Positions 37,926 to 47,261 of a DNA stretch of 64,000 nt are shown here, one piece after another (within the stretch, counting starts at the first letter, position 1; every line of letters starts with the position of its first letter). A program made the translations under genes and the position numbers. Source of the stretch: Impatiens glandulifera (lineage: Eukaryota; Streptophyta; Magnoliopsida; Ericales; Balsaminaceae); assembly GCF_907164915.1 (NCBI RefSeq), contig NC_061866.1, positions 49,221,370-49,285,369 of the forward strand. The letters are read 5' to 3'. The notes beneath the pieces were generated by a model that saw only the letters and a program-made list of their open reading frames with translations, searched no databases and had not been told where the DNA came from.

Positions 37926-40764
37926 CTATGGGTCTATTATATGGTGGAACAACCTAACTGCCCATTTTTGTCTCCAAAAAACAATGTTCTCTGATGTCAC
38001 AGCTGATATATCCAATTTTGCAGTAAGGTACTCCAAATACATGATTGTAAAAAGACCACAGTCTCCACTCTTCGTGCACTTGGGGACTCTTGGGTGTGGT
38101 ATTACAACATATGACATTCCTTCCAAACTGAACTTAGGATACTTGATCCTGTCAAACTCGGTCGTTCCAAATAGAAAGAGATATGGAATCATTTCACATA
38201 GTGGTTTCATGAACTTGTCATAGTGATTCTTTTTGATAAATCTTTGTTCGCAGTCATAAACATTGATGCACCAATCTTGTAGTTGCACCTCACAAAGGAC
38301 CCAATGCTTCATATTAAGATTCATAGGGAAATATATCTTATCTACAATCATCCAAGAAGTCATCAATTTTTCTTCATCACCCCTGAAATATTCCATCAAG
38401 TCATCGTCGAATGTGTATGTTTGTGGATTTTTGGAGAACTTTGAATAACGTAACGACAACCTCGTAGAGACATTACAGTCACATATTGAGAAATCCATCG
38501 GTTGATAAGTCTTGGGAAAATTGGCAACTCTTTTTTTAAGAATGTAACATGCTGCATCTATCTCCTGCGACAGATTCGAGAAAATGAAGTAAGCACAGAG
38601 CATCGAATGAATTAAGCACAGAACATGAAGAGAAATAGCAGGAAATGCATCTGTCGCAGGCGACAGTGCATCTGTCGCAGACGACGATGCATCTGTCGCA
38701 TGCGCCAGATGCATTTCCCGCCTGCGACAGATGCACTGTCGTCTGCGACAGATGCACTTCCTGCTGCGACAGATGCATTTCTCTTTAACCTGCTGTTAAT
38801 ACAATACCCAAAAAACAGTTTCAACAACAAAAACTTACCTGATCATGTAGCCAATTCTGAGGCCTCAACATTCTGTTAAACAATTCTCGACCAGCATGGA
38901 AAAGAACCAGATTTATCTTGTCATCATCCTCCAACTTCATCCATTGTTTCAAATCATCCAACAGTTTACTATCATAATCTAAAAGAGGATTTACAGTTAC
39001 TAGATCAATGAGTTTAAAGGATTTTCCATTAGGATCTGTATAGTTCCCCAATTGTGTGGACCTCTTCTTTCTCCGAAAACTCTGTCCCTGAAATCTTGTT
39101 GGAGTCAATACCAATACATCATCATCCTTCTTCTTTCCCAACTCAGCCTCTTCATCATTCTTCTTTCCCATGTCATCCTCTTCATCATTCTTCTTTCCCA
39201 TGTTAGCCTCTTCATTCATCTTCCTTTTCTTGCCCAACCTATTTTTGGCCAAAACTACCTTCCTCTTCTTCTTCGTGGCCAATTCTTTCTTTCCCAACTC
39301 AGCATTCTTATCAACAACAGCTGCAGCCTCTTCATCTTTGTTTTCATTCTGCTCGGCTTCTTTGTTGATCTCCAAACCATCAACAGCCTCTTCATCAACA
39401 GCCTCTTCAACTTTGTTTTCAGCCTCTTCATCTTTGTTTTCATTCTGCTCGGCTTCTTTGTTGATCCTCTTTCATTACCTTCATTTCAGTTTTCAGCTCC
39501 TTCACATCCCTTGTCAACTCCTTCACATCCTTTGTAAGCTCATCAAACTTGTCATCATTCTGGGCTTTAGTCACCGGATTGTCAAACTTGTCTTGCCTAG
39601 TAGGAGAACTGTCTTCTTTCTTTTGAGGACTCGTTGCTGAAGGGACATGGGTTGATTCACGAGTAGTAGACCGAGAGCTGTCTTCGCTAGATTCATCACT
39701 AGACTCGATCATCTTAATTGCTGTCCTTTTAATTGTTCTCCTCTTGGGCGTTTGTTTGGGAGTACCATCTTCATTCTTTCTCTTCCTACCATCCACCTCA
39801 AATAAATCATCATAAATGTAATCTCCCATTTCTTCAAAGTCATCCCCACAGTAGTTCCTCTTCTCTTCCTCAGACTCATGAATCTTGTTAAAGACATTGC
39901 ATTTGAAAAGGGCATTGGATACCTCTTGGCTAGTGTTGGTGTTGCTTCTGGAGGCTGTAAAAAGTAATATCCTTGGGCATGTATGTTTTTCCTCGATCAT
40001 ATCCGCAAATTTGGGGACAAATGTAGACATAACCAAATATGTCCAAACTTGGAAGGCTATGGCGAAGCCACTAATAGTATAAGCAACATCACAGTTCCCC
40101 TTGCAAGTTTCCTTCTTCTCCACATATAGCTGCCGAAGATGTTTCATGTCCTTGTCAATACCCTTCAAAGTTGAATTGAATGACACCTTTCCCCATGGAA
40201 ATTGAAGGAACAATTCCATATCCTCCACCATGCTGAAGATCTTCAAACATACCCTCTTCCTATTATCAGATCCAAAGAGACACTGGTAGATAAGGTTGAT
40301 GAGCCCAAGCTTCCATGCATCTTCCTTCTCAGAGCAGTTGAGGAAAACACTTTGAACTTCTGTCACTTTAACAACTGTTTTGCCACCAAAGTATTTATGG
40401 ACTAGGGGTGAACATTCTTCAGCGTTCCAGTTTTCAATGACAGGAAATCTTCCAAAATTTAGGCCTGTTACCAAGGCATATTCCTTCATGCCCCAGTAAA
40501 GCTGCTGACCATTGACTAAGAAACTTATTCCCTTCGAATTGGAGCTGCTTTTCCTGATCAACATCTGGTGGATTATTGTTCCTGAGAAAATGACAGTCGG
40601 GACTTTCAATAGATACTGAAATTGACTCTTCATAGCCCTTTCCATAAGACCAAAGTGATTAAACTTGTCCTTGGTCTTTAACAAGCAGGTGCAAGTAGAT
40701 TTCCATGAAACACGTCCAGGAAAGTCTCAATTACAGTTTTGTTTTTGCATTTGGTTGGTGCCAT
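37926..40764 (-). pseudogene. DUF1985 + Ulp1-type (C48) protease gene carried by the MULE, frameshifted
   Basis: Minus strand. The start ATG at 40764 (MAPTKCKNKT) lies right after an AG acceptor. One frameshift near 40723 separates it from the long open part (about 40720-39465), which holds the DUF1985 domain (KEYALVTGLNFGRFP, YQCLFGSDNR, GFAIAFQVWTY) and a Ser/Lys-rich linker. A second frameshift near 39465 leads into a Glu/Lys-rich stretch ending RPQNWLHDQ at 38839. A GT-AG intron (38838-38565) follows. The last exon (38564-37926) is the C48 protease with the catalytic His in MKHWVLCEV, Asp in INVYDCE and Cys in SGDCGLFT. The triad is intact although the full frame is broken, so the C48 part was under selection until recently or is young. 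Such genes are known passengers of plant MULEs; their substrate is unknown. Confidence 0.82.
38574..38790. repeat. Palindromic array 2 of the MULE, inside the Ulp1 intron
   Basis: Units of the tgcatctgtcgcag / ctgcgacagatgca type run in one orientation to about 38700 and in the other after it. The arms (from gaaatgcatctgtcgcagg inward) match with a small indel. The minus-strand intron (38838-38565) contains the array, and its acceptor reads tctgtcgcag followed by the exon, so the splice site itself is an array unit. Confidence 0.88.
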
Positions 40765-40829
40765 CTGCAAAAAATCAATAAGTCAGAATAATGAAAGTAA
40801 ATACCACTAATTTAAAGGAAATATGACAT

Positions 40830-41047
40830 TTTTCGCAGGCGACAGTGCATCTGTCGCAGACGACAGTGCATCTGTCGCAGACGACAGTGCATCTGTCGCA
40901 GACGACAGATGCATCTGTCGTAGGCGAATAGTATATTCTGTCTGCGACAGATGCACTGTCGTCTACGACAGATGCACTGTCGCCTGCGAAAATGCATTGT
41001 CGCCATCGACAATAAACCCAAAACCCTGCAACAGCCTTCGACAGAAG
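40830..41047. repeat. Palindromic array 3 of the MULE, upstream of the DUF1985-Ulp1 start
   Basis: Four to five units of gacagtgcatctgtcgcaga on the left and the inverse on the right. Left and right arms of about 50 bases differ at one position, around a central segment near 40915-40945. It lies in the leader or leader intron of the Ulp1 gene. Confidence 0.88.
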
Positions 41048-41079
41048 CATTTTAAACCCAAAACTAAACCTAAACAATA

Positions 41080-41456
41080 AACACTACCTAAACCTAAACA
41101 CATACCTAAACCTAAACAATACCCTAAACCATTCCTCCATTATAGCATGCATGGATATAAAACGGAGAACTAGGATAGAAACGGATAGAAACGGGGAAGA
41201 TAAACTCACCTTCGTCGTTCTGGAGTTGAGATTCTCGTCGGGGGCTCTTGTTTGTCGTCGGAGCTCGTCGGGGTTCGAGGGAGGGTTCGAGGGAGAGGAC
41301 GTCGTCGATGTTTCGGGGGCTCTTCGGCGTCGTCGTCGTCTTCGTCTTCGGGGTTGATCAGTCGTCTTCGGGAAGTTGGAAACGAGAGAGAGGGAGTGAA
41401 AGGAGAACTGGGGAAAGAAAGACGGGGGAGAATGAAAATCAAATTTTTTTTTTTTT
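41080..41456 (-). promoter_or_regulatory. GC-rich leader and promoter region of the MULE passenger gene
   Basis: Between the right TIR and array 3 lies a stretch rich in tcgtcg and tcgggg words (41215-41370), far richer in GC than the surroundings. From its place it should hold the start of the minus-strand Ulp1 transcript. I found no coding region in it. Confidence 0.4.
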
Positions 41457-41561
41457 AATAAAGGGTAAAACTGTGGCAAAAGGTCAAAAATGATAAACTT
41501 ATTAATCACCTGTTAAAAGTGGAAATTCCCCTCTTATGAGGGTTATTCCATCAAATTTCCC
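41457..41561 (-). repeat. Right terminal inverted repeat of the MULE
   Basis: Inverted partner of 37174-37260, followed directly by the right target duplication gtttagtc (41562-41569). Confidence 0.85.
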
Positions 41562-41739
41562 GTTTAGTCTCAACTCTTTAGATCTTGTTTGGGTAAATAA
41601 TTGTATAGATTATTTGATGATAAAAATAATGGTGTACTAATTAATTCTGTTGATTAAGAATATGATTAAATTTAACCATATCCCTTAAACAAGGTTTTAA
41701 GTTACTTACCGGTTGTTACATTGTTGCAGGGGTAATTGA

Positions 41740-41945
41740 ATCCAGGATTGGTTAGAAACTAGGGTGGTAGTGGCAACATCTATAATAATAATATTAAAGA
41801 GGAGAAGAAACCATCTGGTAGTACACATACAATTTTGTGGATAATAATAATAAAGATGAATTTGGCCTTAATTTGTTCATCAAATTATTGACTATTCTGT
41901 CCAAAATTTAACTTTGTCCTACAATCCAAATTCTTATGCTTGTTC
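41740..41945 (+). pseudogene. Three-prime fragment of the PUB-like ARM gene
   Basis: The stretch with ggtagtggcaacatctataa, aagaggagaagaaaccatct and ggccttaatttgttcatcaa matches the 3' end and trailer of the PUB-like gene (about 48980-49160). The frame is not kept. It shows that this block is another copy of the same duplicated locus. Confidence 0.7.
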
Positions 41946-42365
41946 TAGTTTCAACACTGTCCTTGTTGGGGGCAAAATCTTTTGTTTGTAGCTAGCTAGC
42001 ATATACTATATAGTACATAGTATCTAGGAGGAGAGAGCATTTGAATATGAAAAGTTACCCCCTCCCTGCTAATGAAATAATTTTACAGCTTACACTATCC
42101 TCCTTCCATGATTAAATATCTCTTTATTTCTGTATCATCCTTATTTTCTTGTCCTATATTACTCTTTAGAACTTGTTTACTTTGATTTGGGGTTATTTTC
42201 ATTAAGCTAATTTATTTTGAGCGTAATCTTGTTTGGGTGAATATTTATAGAGATTATTTGTGGATAAATTTGGTGTAATAAATTAATAATTGTGTTGATC
42301 ATTTTGTTTAATTAAATTTGACCATATTCCAGGCAAGTCCTTAAGTTACTTGATGATTAGTTTAT

Positions 42366-42410
42366 ATCCCACATTGCCCAAATAACTTAAGTTTCTGTTC
42401 TATATAATAA
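42366..42410 (+). promoter_or_regulatory. U3 promoter, copy A (USE + TATA)
   Basis: Upstream sequence element atcccacattg (42366-42376), 24 bases, then tatataataa (42401-42410), and 31 bases from TATA start to the RNA start. The 24-base gap is the Pol III spacing of plant U-RNA genes; Pol II ones are about 10 bases longer. Confidence 0.85.
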
Positions 42411-42431
42411 CAAGCTTATAAAGCTTTCGTC

Positions 42432-42657
42432 ACGACCTTACTTGAACAGGATCTGTTCTATAGGCTCGTACATCTGTATCCTTGATTTCTAAGGAGGCAG
42501 GAATCTATGTCTGGTTGATGAGATGTTGCTGCTAGGCCAGAGCGTGATTAACGGCGCTGTTGGCCACCTGCTTAGGCTTGTGGGTCACACTGTTGTAGAG
42601 GATCGTTCTCAATCAGAGCTTCGGCCCTGGCTGGGTTGGTCTAGCGGTTGTCTGACA
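42432..42657 (+). ncRNA. U3: U3 snoRNA, copy A
   Basis: Guides early cleavages of pre-rRNA in the small-subunit processome. Starts acgaccttacttgaacagga (GAC/A-box region), then ctgttctataggctcgtac, a box C'-like ttgatgagat, the B-box region agcgtgattaacgg, and box D gtctga (42650-42655). It has changes against copy C: gatgttgctgctaggcc in the C' region and gggtcac in the terminal stem, so pairing there is weaker. A T6 run follows at 42668. Confidence 0.85.
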
Positions 42658-42667
42658 GGCTCCTAAC

Positions 42668-42673
42668 TTTTTT
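42668..42673 (+). terminator. Pol III terminator of U3 copy A
   Basis: Six T in a row, 13 bases after box D. Confidence 0.7.
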
Positions 42674-42923
42674 ACCCTTATTCCTTGTTATTTTTAAGGT
42701 GAATCTTTGATTCAAAAGACATTCTTCCTATATGATTGATTAACTGGTATATTATTGTGATAATCCTCATATACAAAAATAGAGATTTGAATTGATTATA
42801 TCTTTCAAAGCTGATGTCAAAACCATAACATAAAGTAGATATGCTCTTTCTACTTGGAGTATTTAACTTACAATCTTATTAAGATGACATTCTTAACCAT
42901 CATATTAGTGTCTTTTTTAAGCA

Positions 42924-43080
42924 AGACTTTACTTGAACCATGATCTTAGTCTGCATACTTGATATCTAAAATACATGAATCTATGTCTTCTTCTGTTTGT
43001 TTTTATTGTGTCCTTTTCTATTTGTATGTTTAAACGAAATGCTTCAGCCCTTGCCGGGTTGGTTTAGCGGTTGTCTGACA
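42924..43080 (+). pseudogene. U3 snoRNA pseudogene (first of the 575-bp pair)
   Basis: The front (actttacttgaaccatgatc) and the gatatctaaaatacatgaatctatgtc part are derived from the U3 5' half. The end (cttgccgggttggtttagcg gttgtctgaca, in two pieces) is the U3 3' end with box D. The middle, including the C' and B boxes, has been lost or replaced by unrelated sequence. Confidence 0.75.
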
Positions 43081-43498
43081 GACTCCCAAACTTATTCTTT
43101 TCTTTTGTCAAAACCATTTCTTGTAATACTTATGTAGACTTACCCCTTTTTAGTTGGTGACTGACTTCCTAATATTGAAGAGCTGTTTAACCATATTCCA
43201 AACAAGTCCTTGAGCTGTTTGTTGGCGGCCATGGTATGCATCCATTGACAAATGTGCATCCTTCAAATATAGATATGCTACCCTCAATGTGCATATCATT
43301 TCCAATATTGACTATTCTTTGGTTTTGAGAAGAACTTTCTGTGAAATCCATTAATAGAGATTTGAATTGATTATATCTTTCAAAGCTGATGTCAAAACCA
43401 TAACATAAAGTAGATATGCTCTTTCTACTTGGAGTATTTAACTTACAATCTTATTAAGATGACATTCTTAACCATCATATTAGTGTCTTTTTTAAGCA

Positions 43499-43655
43499 AG
43501 ACTTTACTTGAACCATGATCTTAGTCTGCATACTTGATATCTAAAATACATGAATCTATGTCTTCTTCTGTTTGTTTTTATTATGTCCTTTTCTATTTGT
43601 ATGTTTAAACGAAATGCTTCAGCCCTTGCCGGGTTGGTTTAGCGGTTGTCTGACA
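43499..43655 (+). pseudogene. U3 snoRNA pseudogene (second of the 575-bp pair)
   Basis: Same decayed structure as the copy 575 bases to the left, with box D intact and the middle missing. Confidence 0.75.
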
Positions 43656-44049
43656 GACTCCCAAACTTATTCTTTTCTTTTGTCAAAACCATTTCTTGTA
43701 ATACTTATGTAGACTTACCCCTTTTTAGTTGGTGACTGACTTCCTAATATTGAAGAGCTGTTTAACCATATTCCAAACAAGTCCTTGAGCTGTTTGTTGG
43801 CGGCCATGGTATGCATCCATTGACAAATGTGCATCCTTCAAATATAGATATGCTACCCTCAATGTGCATATCATTTCCAATATTGACTATTCTTTGGTTT
43901 TGAGAAGAACTTTCTGTGAAATCCATTAATAGACACAACCTTCATTTTTTTTGATCCTATCAATGATCAGTTTTATCATTGAAGTTTATTTTTCTATCAT
44001 CTCACAAGACATATCACAGTTTAGAGCTTGTTTGGTTAAATTAATTGAA

Positions 44050-44310
44050 TGAACTGGGTTGGTCTTGCGGTTGTCTGACAGACAATATTTTTTTATCATT
44101 ATGTTTTTGGCCTCTAGAGCATCAATTTTTTTTAAGCAAACTTGATATTCTAAAAGACATGAATCTATTCCTTCTTCTGTTTGTGTGAATTTTGTTTTTA
44201 TTATGTGTTTTTCTTCTTTTCAAAATATATTTCAAGGAAGACTTCTTTACTTGAAGATGATCTGTTCTGTCTCGTTGAGATCTAAAAAGACCGGAAAGTA
44301 CGCCTTCTTC
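44050..44310 (+). pseudogene. Scattered U3-derived fragments
   Basis: A 3' end with box D (ctgggttggtcttgcggttg followed by tctgaca, 44053-44080), a gatattctaaaagacatgaatc piece (about 44145-44166) and tttacttgaagatgatctgttctg (about 44246-44270) recall consecutive parts of U3, out of order. The matching block at 52610-52900 has the same set. Confidence 0.6.
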
Positions 44311-45127
44311 TATTTGTGTGAATATTGTTTTTATGGAAAAATATTTTACTATGCAAAAAGAACTTCCCTTTGAGATGGAGTTCCTCGCATGATGTTTATA
44401 AGACATGTTTTCTTTTCGTGTATGAAGACACTGATTGCAGAATCTCATATTGATTACTTCTTTTTTAATTAGTTATTGGAGGGCAGTCTTGCTGTTTCAG
44501 GTATGCTCTTTCTAGTTGTTGAAGGAAAAAGGAGGGTTTTTTTATACATGCTCTTTCTACTGTTTCAAATATGTCCTAATAATTTTACCGCCTAGCTACT
44601 TGAGCCCAAACCTTTTCAATTTGAGTCCTTCGTAGCAAAAGAGGTAAGGTAATACTTGAAGAAGGTGAAAGTAAGTAAATCAAATAATTATATATACTTG
44701 AAGAAGAATATTGAATTCAGTTTCTAGCTCCAATGGCAACAACACCTTCTGAGATTGCATGCCAATCTAGTTAACCTTGTTGAAGAATTTGGAGACACTA
44801 ACTATAAGAATCAATATGAAAGAAAAGATGGTTGGAAACTGTAAGCACACGGCAGGGTTGGTAATCTAGCTAGTATATATACATATAGAAAATATAGTAT
44901 AGGAGAGAATATTTGAATATGAGAAGTTTCCCCCCTACTAATATAATCTTAACTCTATCACAGCTTTTCTCTGAACTCTTTAGAGCTAGTTGGGTTAATT
45001 TGTTGTTATTTTTAGTGTAATCTTGTTTTGGTAAATATTTATATGTGGATAAATTGTGGTGTAAAAATTGTGTTGATCATTTTATTAACCATATGCGAAA
45101 CAAGTCCTTGAGTTACCTGATGTTTAT

Positions 45128-45170
45128 ATCCCATATTGCCCAGATAACCTATGTTTCTGCACTATATATT
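45128..45170 (+). promoter_or_regulatory. U3 promoter, copy B (USE + TATA)
   Basis: atcccatattg (45128-45138; one base changed against the other copies), 24 bases, tatatatt (45163-45170), and 31 bases from TATA start to RNA start. The changed base lies in the USE core, so this copy may be weakly expressed. Confidence 0.8.
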
Positions 45171-45193
45171 AAGAAGGTTAGAGAGTTTTAGTC

Positions 45194-45419
45194 ACGACCT
45201 TACTTGAACAGGATCTGTTCTATAGGCTCGTACATCTGTATCCTTGATTTCTAAGGAGACAGGGATCTATGTCTGGTTGATGAGATCTTGCCTCTAGACC
45301 AGAGCGTGATTAACGGCGCTGTTGGCCACCTGCTTAGGCTTGTGGGTCACACTGTTGTAGAGGATCGTTCTCGGTCAGAGCTTCTGCTCTGGCTGGGTTG
45401 GTCTGGCGGTTGTCTGACA
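45194..45419 (+). ncRNA. U3: U3 snoRNA, copy B
   Basis: Full-length copy of 226 bases with GAC/A-box start, ttgatgagatcttgcc, agcgtgattaacgg and box D gtctga (45412-45417). Differences from copy C include cttctgctctggctg in the 3' stem and ggtctggcggttg before box D. T6 at 45430. Confidence 0.82.
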
Positions 45420-45429
45420 GGCTCCTAAC

Positions 45430-45435
45430 TTTTTT
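45430..45435 (+). terminator. Pol III terminator of U3 copy B
   Basis: Six T in a row, 13 bases after box D. Confidence 0.7.
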
Positions 45436-46163
45436 ACCCTAATTCTTTGTATACATACATACATGTAATTCATTCTTCATGTGATGCTTTGGGGATGTTG
45501 GAACAGGCAGGGATTTATAAAGGTAGTCTTGACCAAGGCCTTCCCTTCAGATCTCTATTTCTCATCATTTTTGTGTCTCAATTCAACTCTACTCTACTCT
45601 TTAGATCTTGTTTGGGTAAATAATTGTATAGATTATTTGAGGATATAATTAACAGGCAGGTAGTCTTGACCAAGCTTATCCTGCCTTCCCTTCCAAATAG
45701 AATTTTTAACCAAGCTAGTCCTGAGTGATGAGATCAAATCTCCATTTCTCTATCATTTTTGTGTCCTCTATTATTACCATATCAATGTTTAGTCTCTCAA
45801 CTCTTTAGATCTTGTTTTGGTAAATAATTGTATAGATTATTTGAGGATAAATAACGGTGTACTTATTAATTTTTCTGCTTAAGAATATAATTAAATTTAA
45901 CCATATCCCTGATGATATCTCTTTATTTCTGTATCATCCTCATTTTCTTATCCTATATTACTCTATCACAACTCTTTAGAACTTGTGTTCTTTTGATTTG
46001 GGGTTATTTTCATTAAACTAATTTATTTTTAGTGTAATCTTGTTTGGGTGAATATTTATATATATTATTTGTGCAATAAATTAATAATTGTGTTGATAAC
46101 TTTATTTTATTAAATATAATCATATTCCAAACAAGTCCTTAAGTTACCTGAATTTTAGTTTAT

Positions 46164-46206
46164 ATCCCACATTGCCTAGATAACCTAAGTTTCTGCACTA
46201 TATATT
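46164..46206 (+). promoter_or_regulatory. U3 promoter, copy C (USE + TATA)
   Basis: atcccacattg (46164-46174), 24 bases, tatatatt (46199-46206), RNA start 31 bases after TATA start. Same geometry as copy A. Confidence 0.86.
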
Positions 46207-46229
46207 AAAAAGGTTAGAGAGTTCTAGGC

Positions 46230-46453
46230 ACGACCTTACTTGAACAGGATCTGTTCTATAGGCTCGTACATCTGTATCCTTGATTTCTAAGGAGACAGGA
46301 ATCTATGTCTGGTTGATGAGATCTTGCCGCTAGACCAGAGCGTGATTAACGGCGTTGCTGGCCACCTGCTTCGGCTGTGGTCACACTGCTGTAGAGGATC
46401 GTTCTCGGTCAGTGCTTCGGCCCTGGCTGGGTTGGTCTAGCGGTTGTCTGACA
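46230..46453 (+). ncRNA. U3: U3 snoRNA, copy C (best preserved)
   Basis: 224 bases. It has the GAC/A region, ttgatgagatcttgccgct, agcgtgattaacggcgttgc, and a clean terminal stem-loop ggccacctgcttcggctgtggtc. After it come the second stem cggtcagtgcttcggccctggctg and box D gtctga (46446-46451). The clean stems and intact promoter make this the likeliest functional gene of the cluster. Only a T5 run follows (46463-46467), after caccc. Its own 3' half is repeated perfectly 308 bases on. Confidence 0.9.
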
Positions 46454-46462
46454 GGCTCACCC

Positions 46463-46467
46463 TTTTT
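46463..46467 (+). terminator. Pol III terminator of U3 copy C
   Basis: Five T in a row, 12 bases after box D. Confidence 0.6.
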
Positions 46468-46645
46468 ATTTTATCTTCCTGTTGTAGTTTGGGTGACATT
46501 ATTTATTATCCTCTTGGTTAAATAATATATACTTCATATGCCTATTGTAAGTTCATCTTTTGGTTATGCCTGCAAGGTGTTTGATGGAATGCACTCTAAA
46601 GCAAAACCTCATTGGAAAGGACTTTTTTCTACTTTTGGAATGAAG

Positions 46646-46761
46646 GAGCGTGATTAACGGCGTTGCTGGCCACCTGCTTCGGCTGTGGTCACACTGCTGT
46701 AGAGGATCGTTCTCGGTCAGTGCTTCGGCCCTGGCTGGGTTGGTCTAGCGGTTGTCTGACA
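46646..46761 (+). pseudogene. U3 3' half-copy (no promoter, no 5' half)
   Basis: Second copy of the 308-bp unit: begins at the B-box region gagcgtgattaac and runs through box D gtctga (46754-46759). Cannot be transcribed from its own promoter. Confidence 0.85.
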
Positions 46762-46984
46762 GGCTCACCCTTTTTATTTTATCTTCCTGTTGTAGTTTGG
46801 GTGACATTATTTATTATCCTCTTGGTTAAATAATATATACTTCATATGCCTATTGTAAGTTCATCTTTTGGTTATGCCTGCAAGGTGTTTGATGGAATGC
46901 ACTCTAAAGCAAAACCTCATTGGAAAGGACTTTTTTCTACTTTTGGAATGAAGGCTTTCATGAATGATCTGAACATATATCAAA

Positions 46985-47240
46985 ACAATAATATTTGCCT
47001 AAATAAGGACCCTTCTTTGAAGATGCCAAACTAGCAAGATACTGCATGGGAATCTTGAGATACATGTGTTGTAACAAAGATGATTCTCTGGTTTCTATAG
47101 CTGAAACAAATGGATGCATCGGTTTCGTAGCAGAGGCACTCCAATTTCAGGATGAGGAGGTGCAGGAAAACGCGTCATGGATTCTCCTAACACTGTGTTC
47201 TCGTCGGTTTGAGTACATAACTTTAAGAACTGGTAGGTAA
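46985..47240 (+). pseudogene. ARM-repeat fragment of the PUB-like gene
   Basis: Reads ...ARYCMGILRYMCCNKDDSL, SIAETNGCIGFVAEALQFQ, EEVQENASWILLTLCSRRF, a near-identical copy of residues encoded at 48625-48810 in the main gene. An extra TGT codon or short insertion (CCNK instead of CNK) marks it. After ...EYITLRTG it runs directly into what looks like an intron border before the main gene's first visible exon, so duplicated 3' coding sequence now stands where the gene's own first exon should be. Confidence 0.8.
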
Positions 47241-47261
47241 AACCATAACTTTATTTCCAAG

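Larger units (their letters stand above)
37174..41561. mobile_element. Mutator-like element carrying a DUF1985-Ulp1 gene, no transposase
   Basis: 4388 bp. The left TIR (37174 to about 37260) and the inverted right TIR (41561 back to about 41457) share gggaaatttga, aatttccacttttaaca, gtgattaataagtttatcat plus a few more bases, and gttttaccctttatt. The right TIR has about 18 extra bases. The target duplication gtttagtc flanks both sides (37166-37173, 41562-41569). Paralogous blocks keep the empty site gtttagtctctcaactc at 45787 and 54690. Inside, a DUF1985-Ulp1 gene runs on the minus strand, and a CT-rich leader with a donor (acattcag/gttagacg, about 37480) points rightward from the left TIR, but no mudrA follows it. 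The arrangement fits a deletion derivative of an autonomous MULE of the Ulp1-carrying type. Confidence 0.88.
42781..43930. repeat. Two tandem copies of a 575-bp unit
   Basis: Copy 1 (42781-43355) and copy 2 (43356-43930) are nearly identical; I noticed one difference, ttattgtgtcc against ttattatgtcc. Each holds one decayed U3 copy. Parts of the same unit recur at 52270-52500. Confidence 0.92.
46338..46953. repeat. Perfect tandem duplication, 308-bp unit
   Basis: 46338-46645 and 46646-46953 are identical by eye. The unit starts inside U3 copy C at gagcgtgattaac and ends at ggaatgaag, so it yields a 3' half-copy of U3 without promoter. A junction this sharp means a very recent event or an assembly artefact. 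Confidence 0.9.

Noticed and set aside
37542..41021. Open frames through the arrays giving Cys/Arg or His/Ser/Gln-rich repeats (CICRRRQ, MHLSQAT)
   Set aside because: They arise because the unit length is a multiple of three and has few stops. They are open on both strands and in several frames, with no start context or domain, so they are not taken as genes.
37613..41047. CRISPR-like look of the 21-base repeats
   Set aside because: The units are alternately inverted, have no constant spacer length and lie in a eukaryotic transposon. They are palindromic arrays, not CRISPR.
40685..41509. Minus-strand frame with Arg/Asp/Glu-rich residues near the right MULE end (41084-41509)
   Set aside because: It is open on both strands because of tcgtcg repeats and crosses the terminal inverted repeat, so it is read as leader and TIR, not protein.
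42630..42657. tRNA-like words (ggttggtctagcggttgtct) repeated through 42-55 kb, suggesting a tRNA or SINE
   Set aside because: The whole 224-226-base context, with the acgaccttacttgaac start, box D and USE/TATA promoter, identifies U3 snoRNA. No tRNA fold is possible.
46846..47034. Open frame MPIVSSSFGYACKVFDGMHS with further residues, repeated at 46540 and 54090
   Set aside because: I do not recognise a family and the copies are broken. It may be a gene fragment caught in the duplications, but the evidence is too thin for a call.
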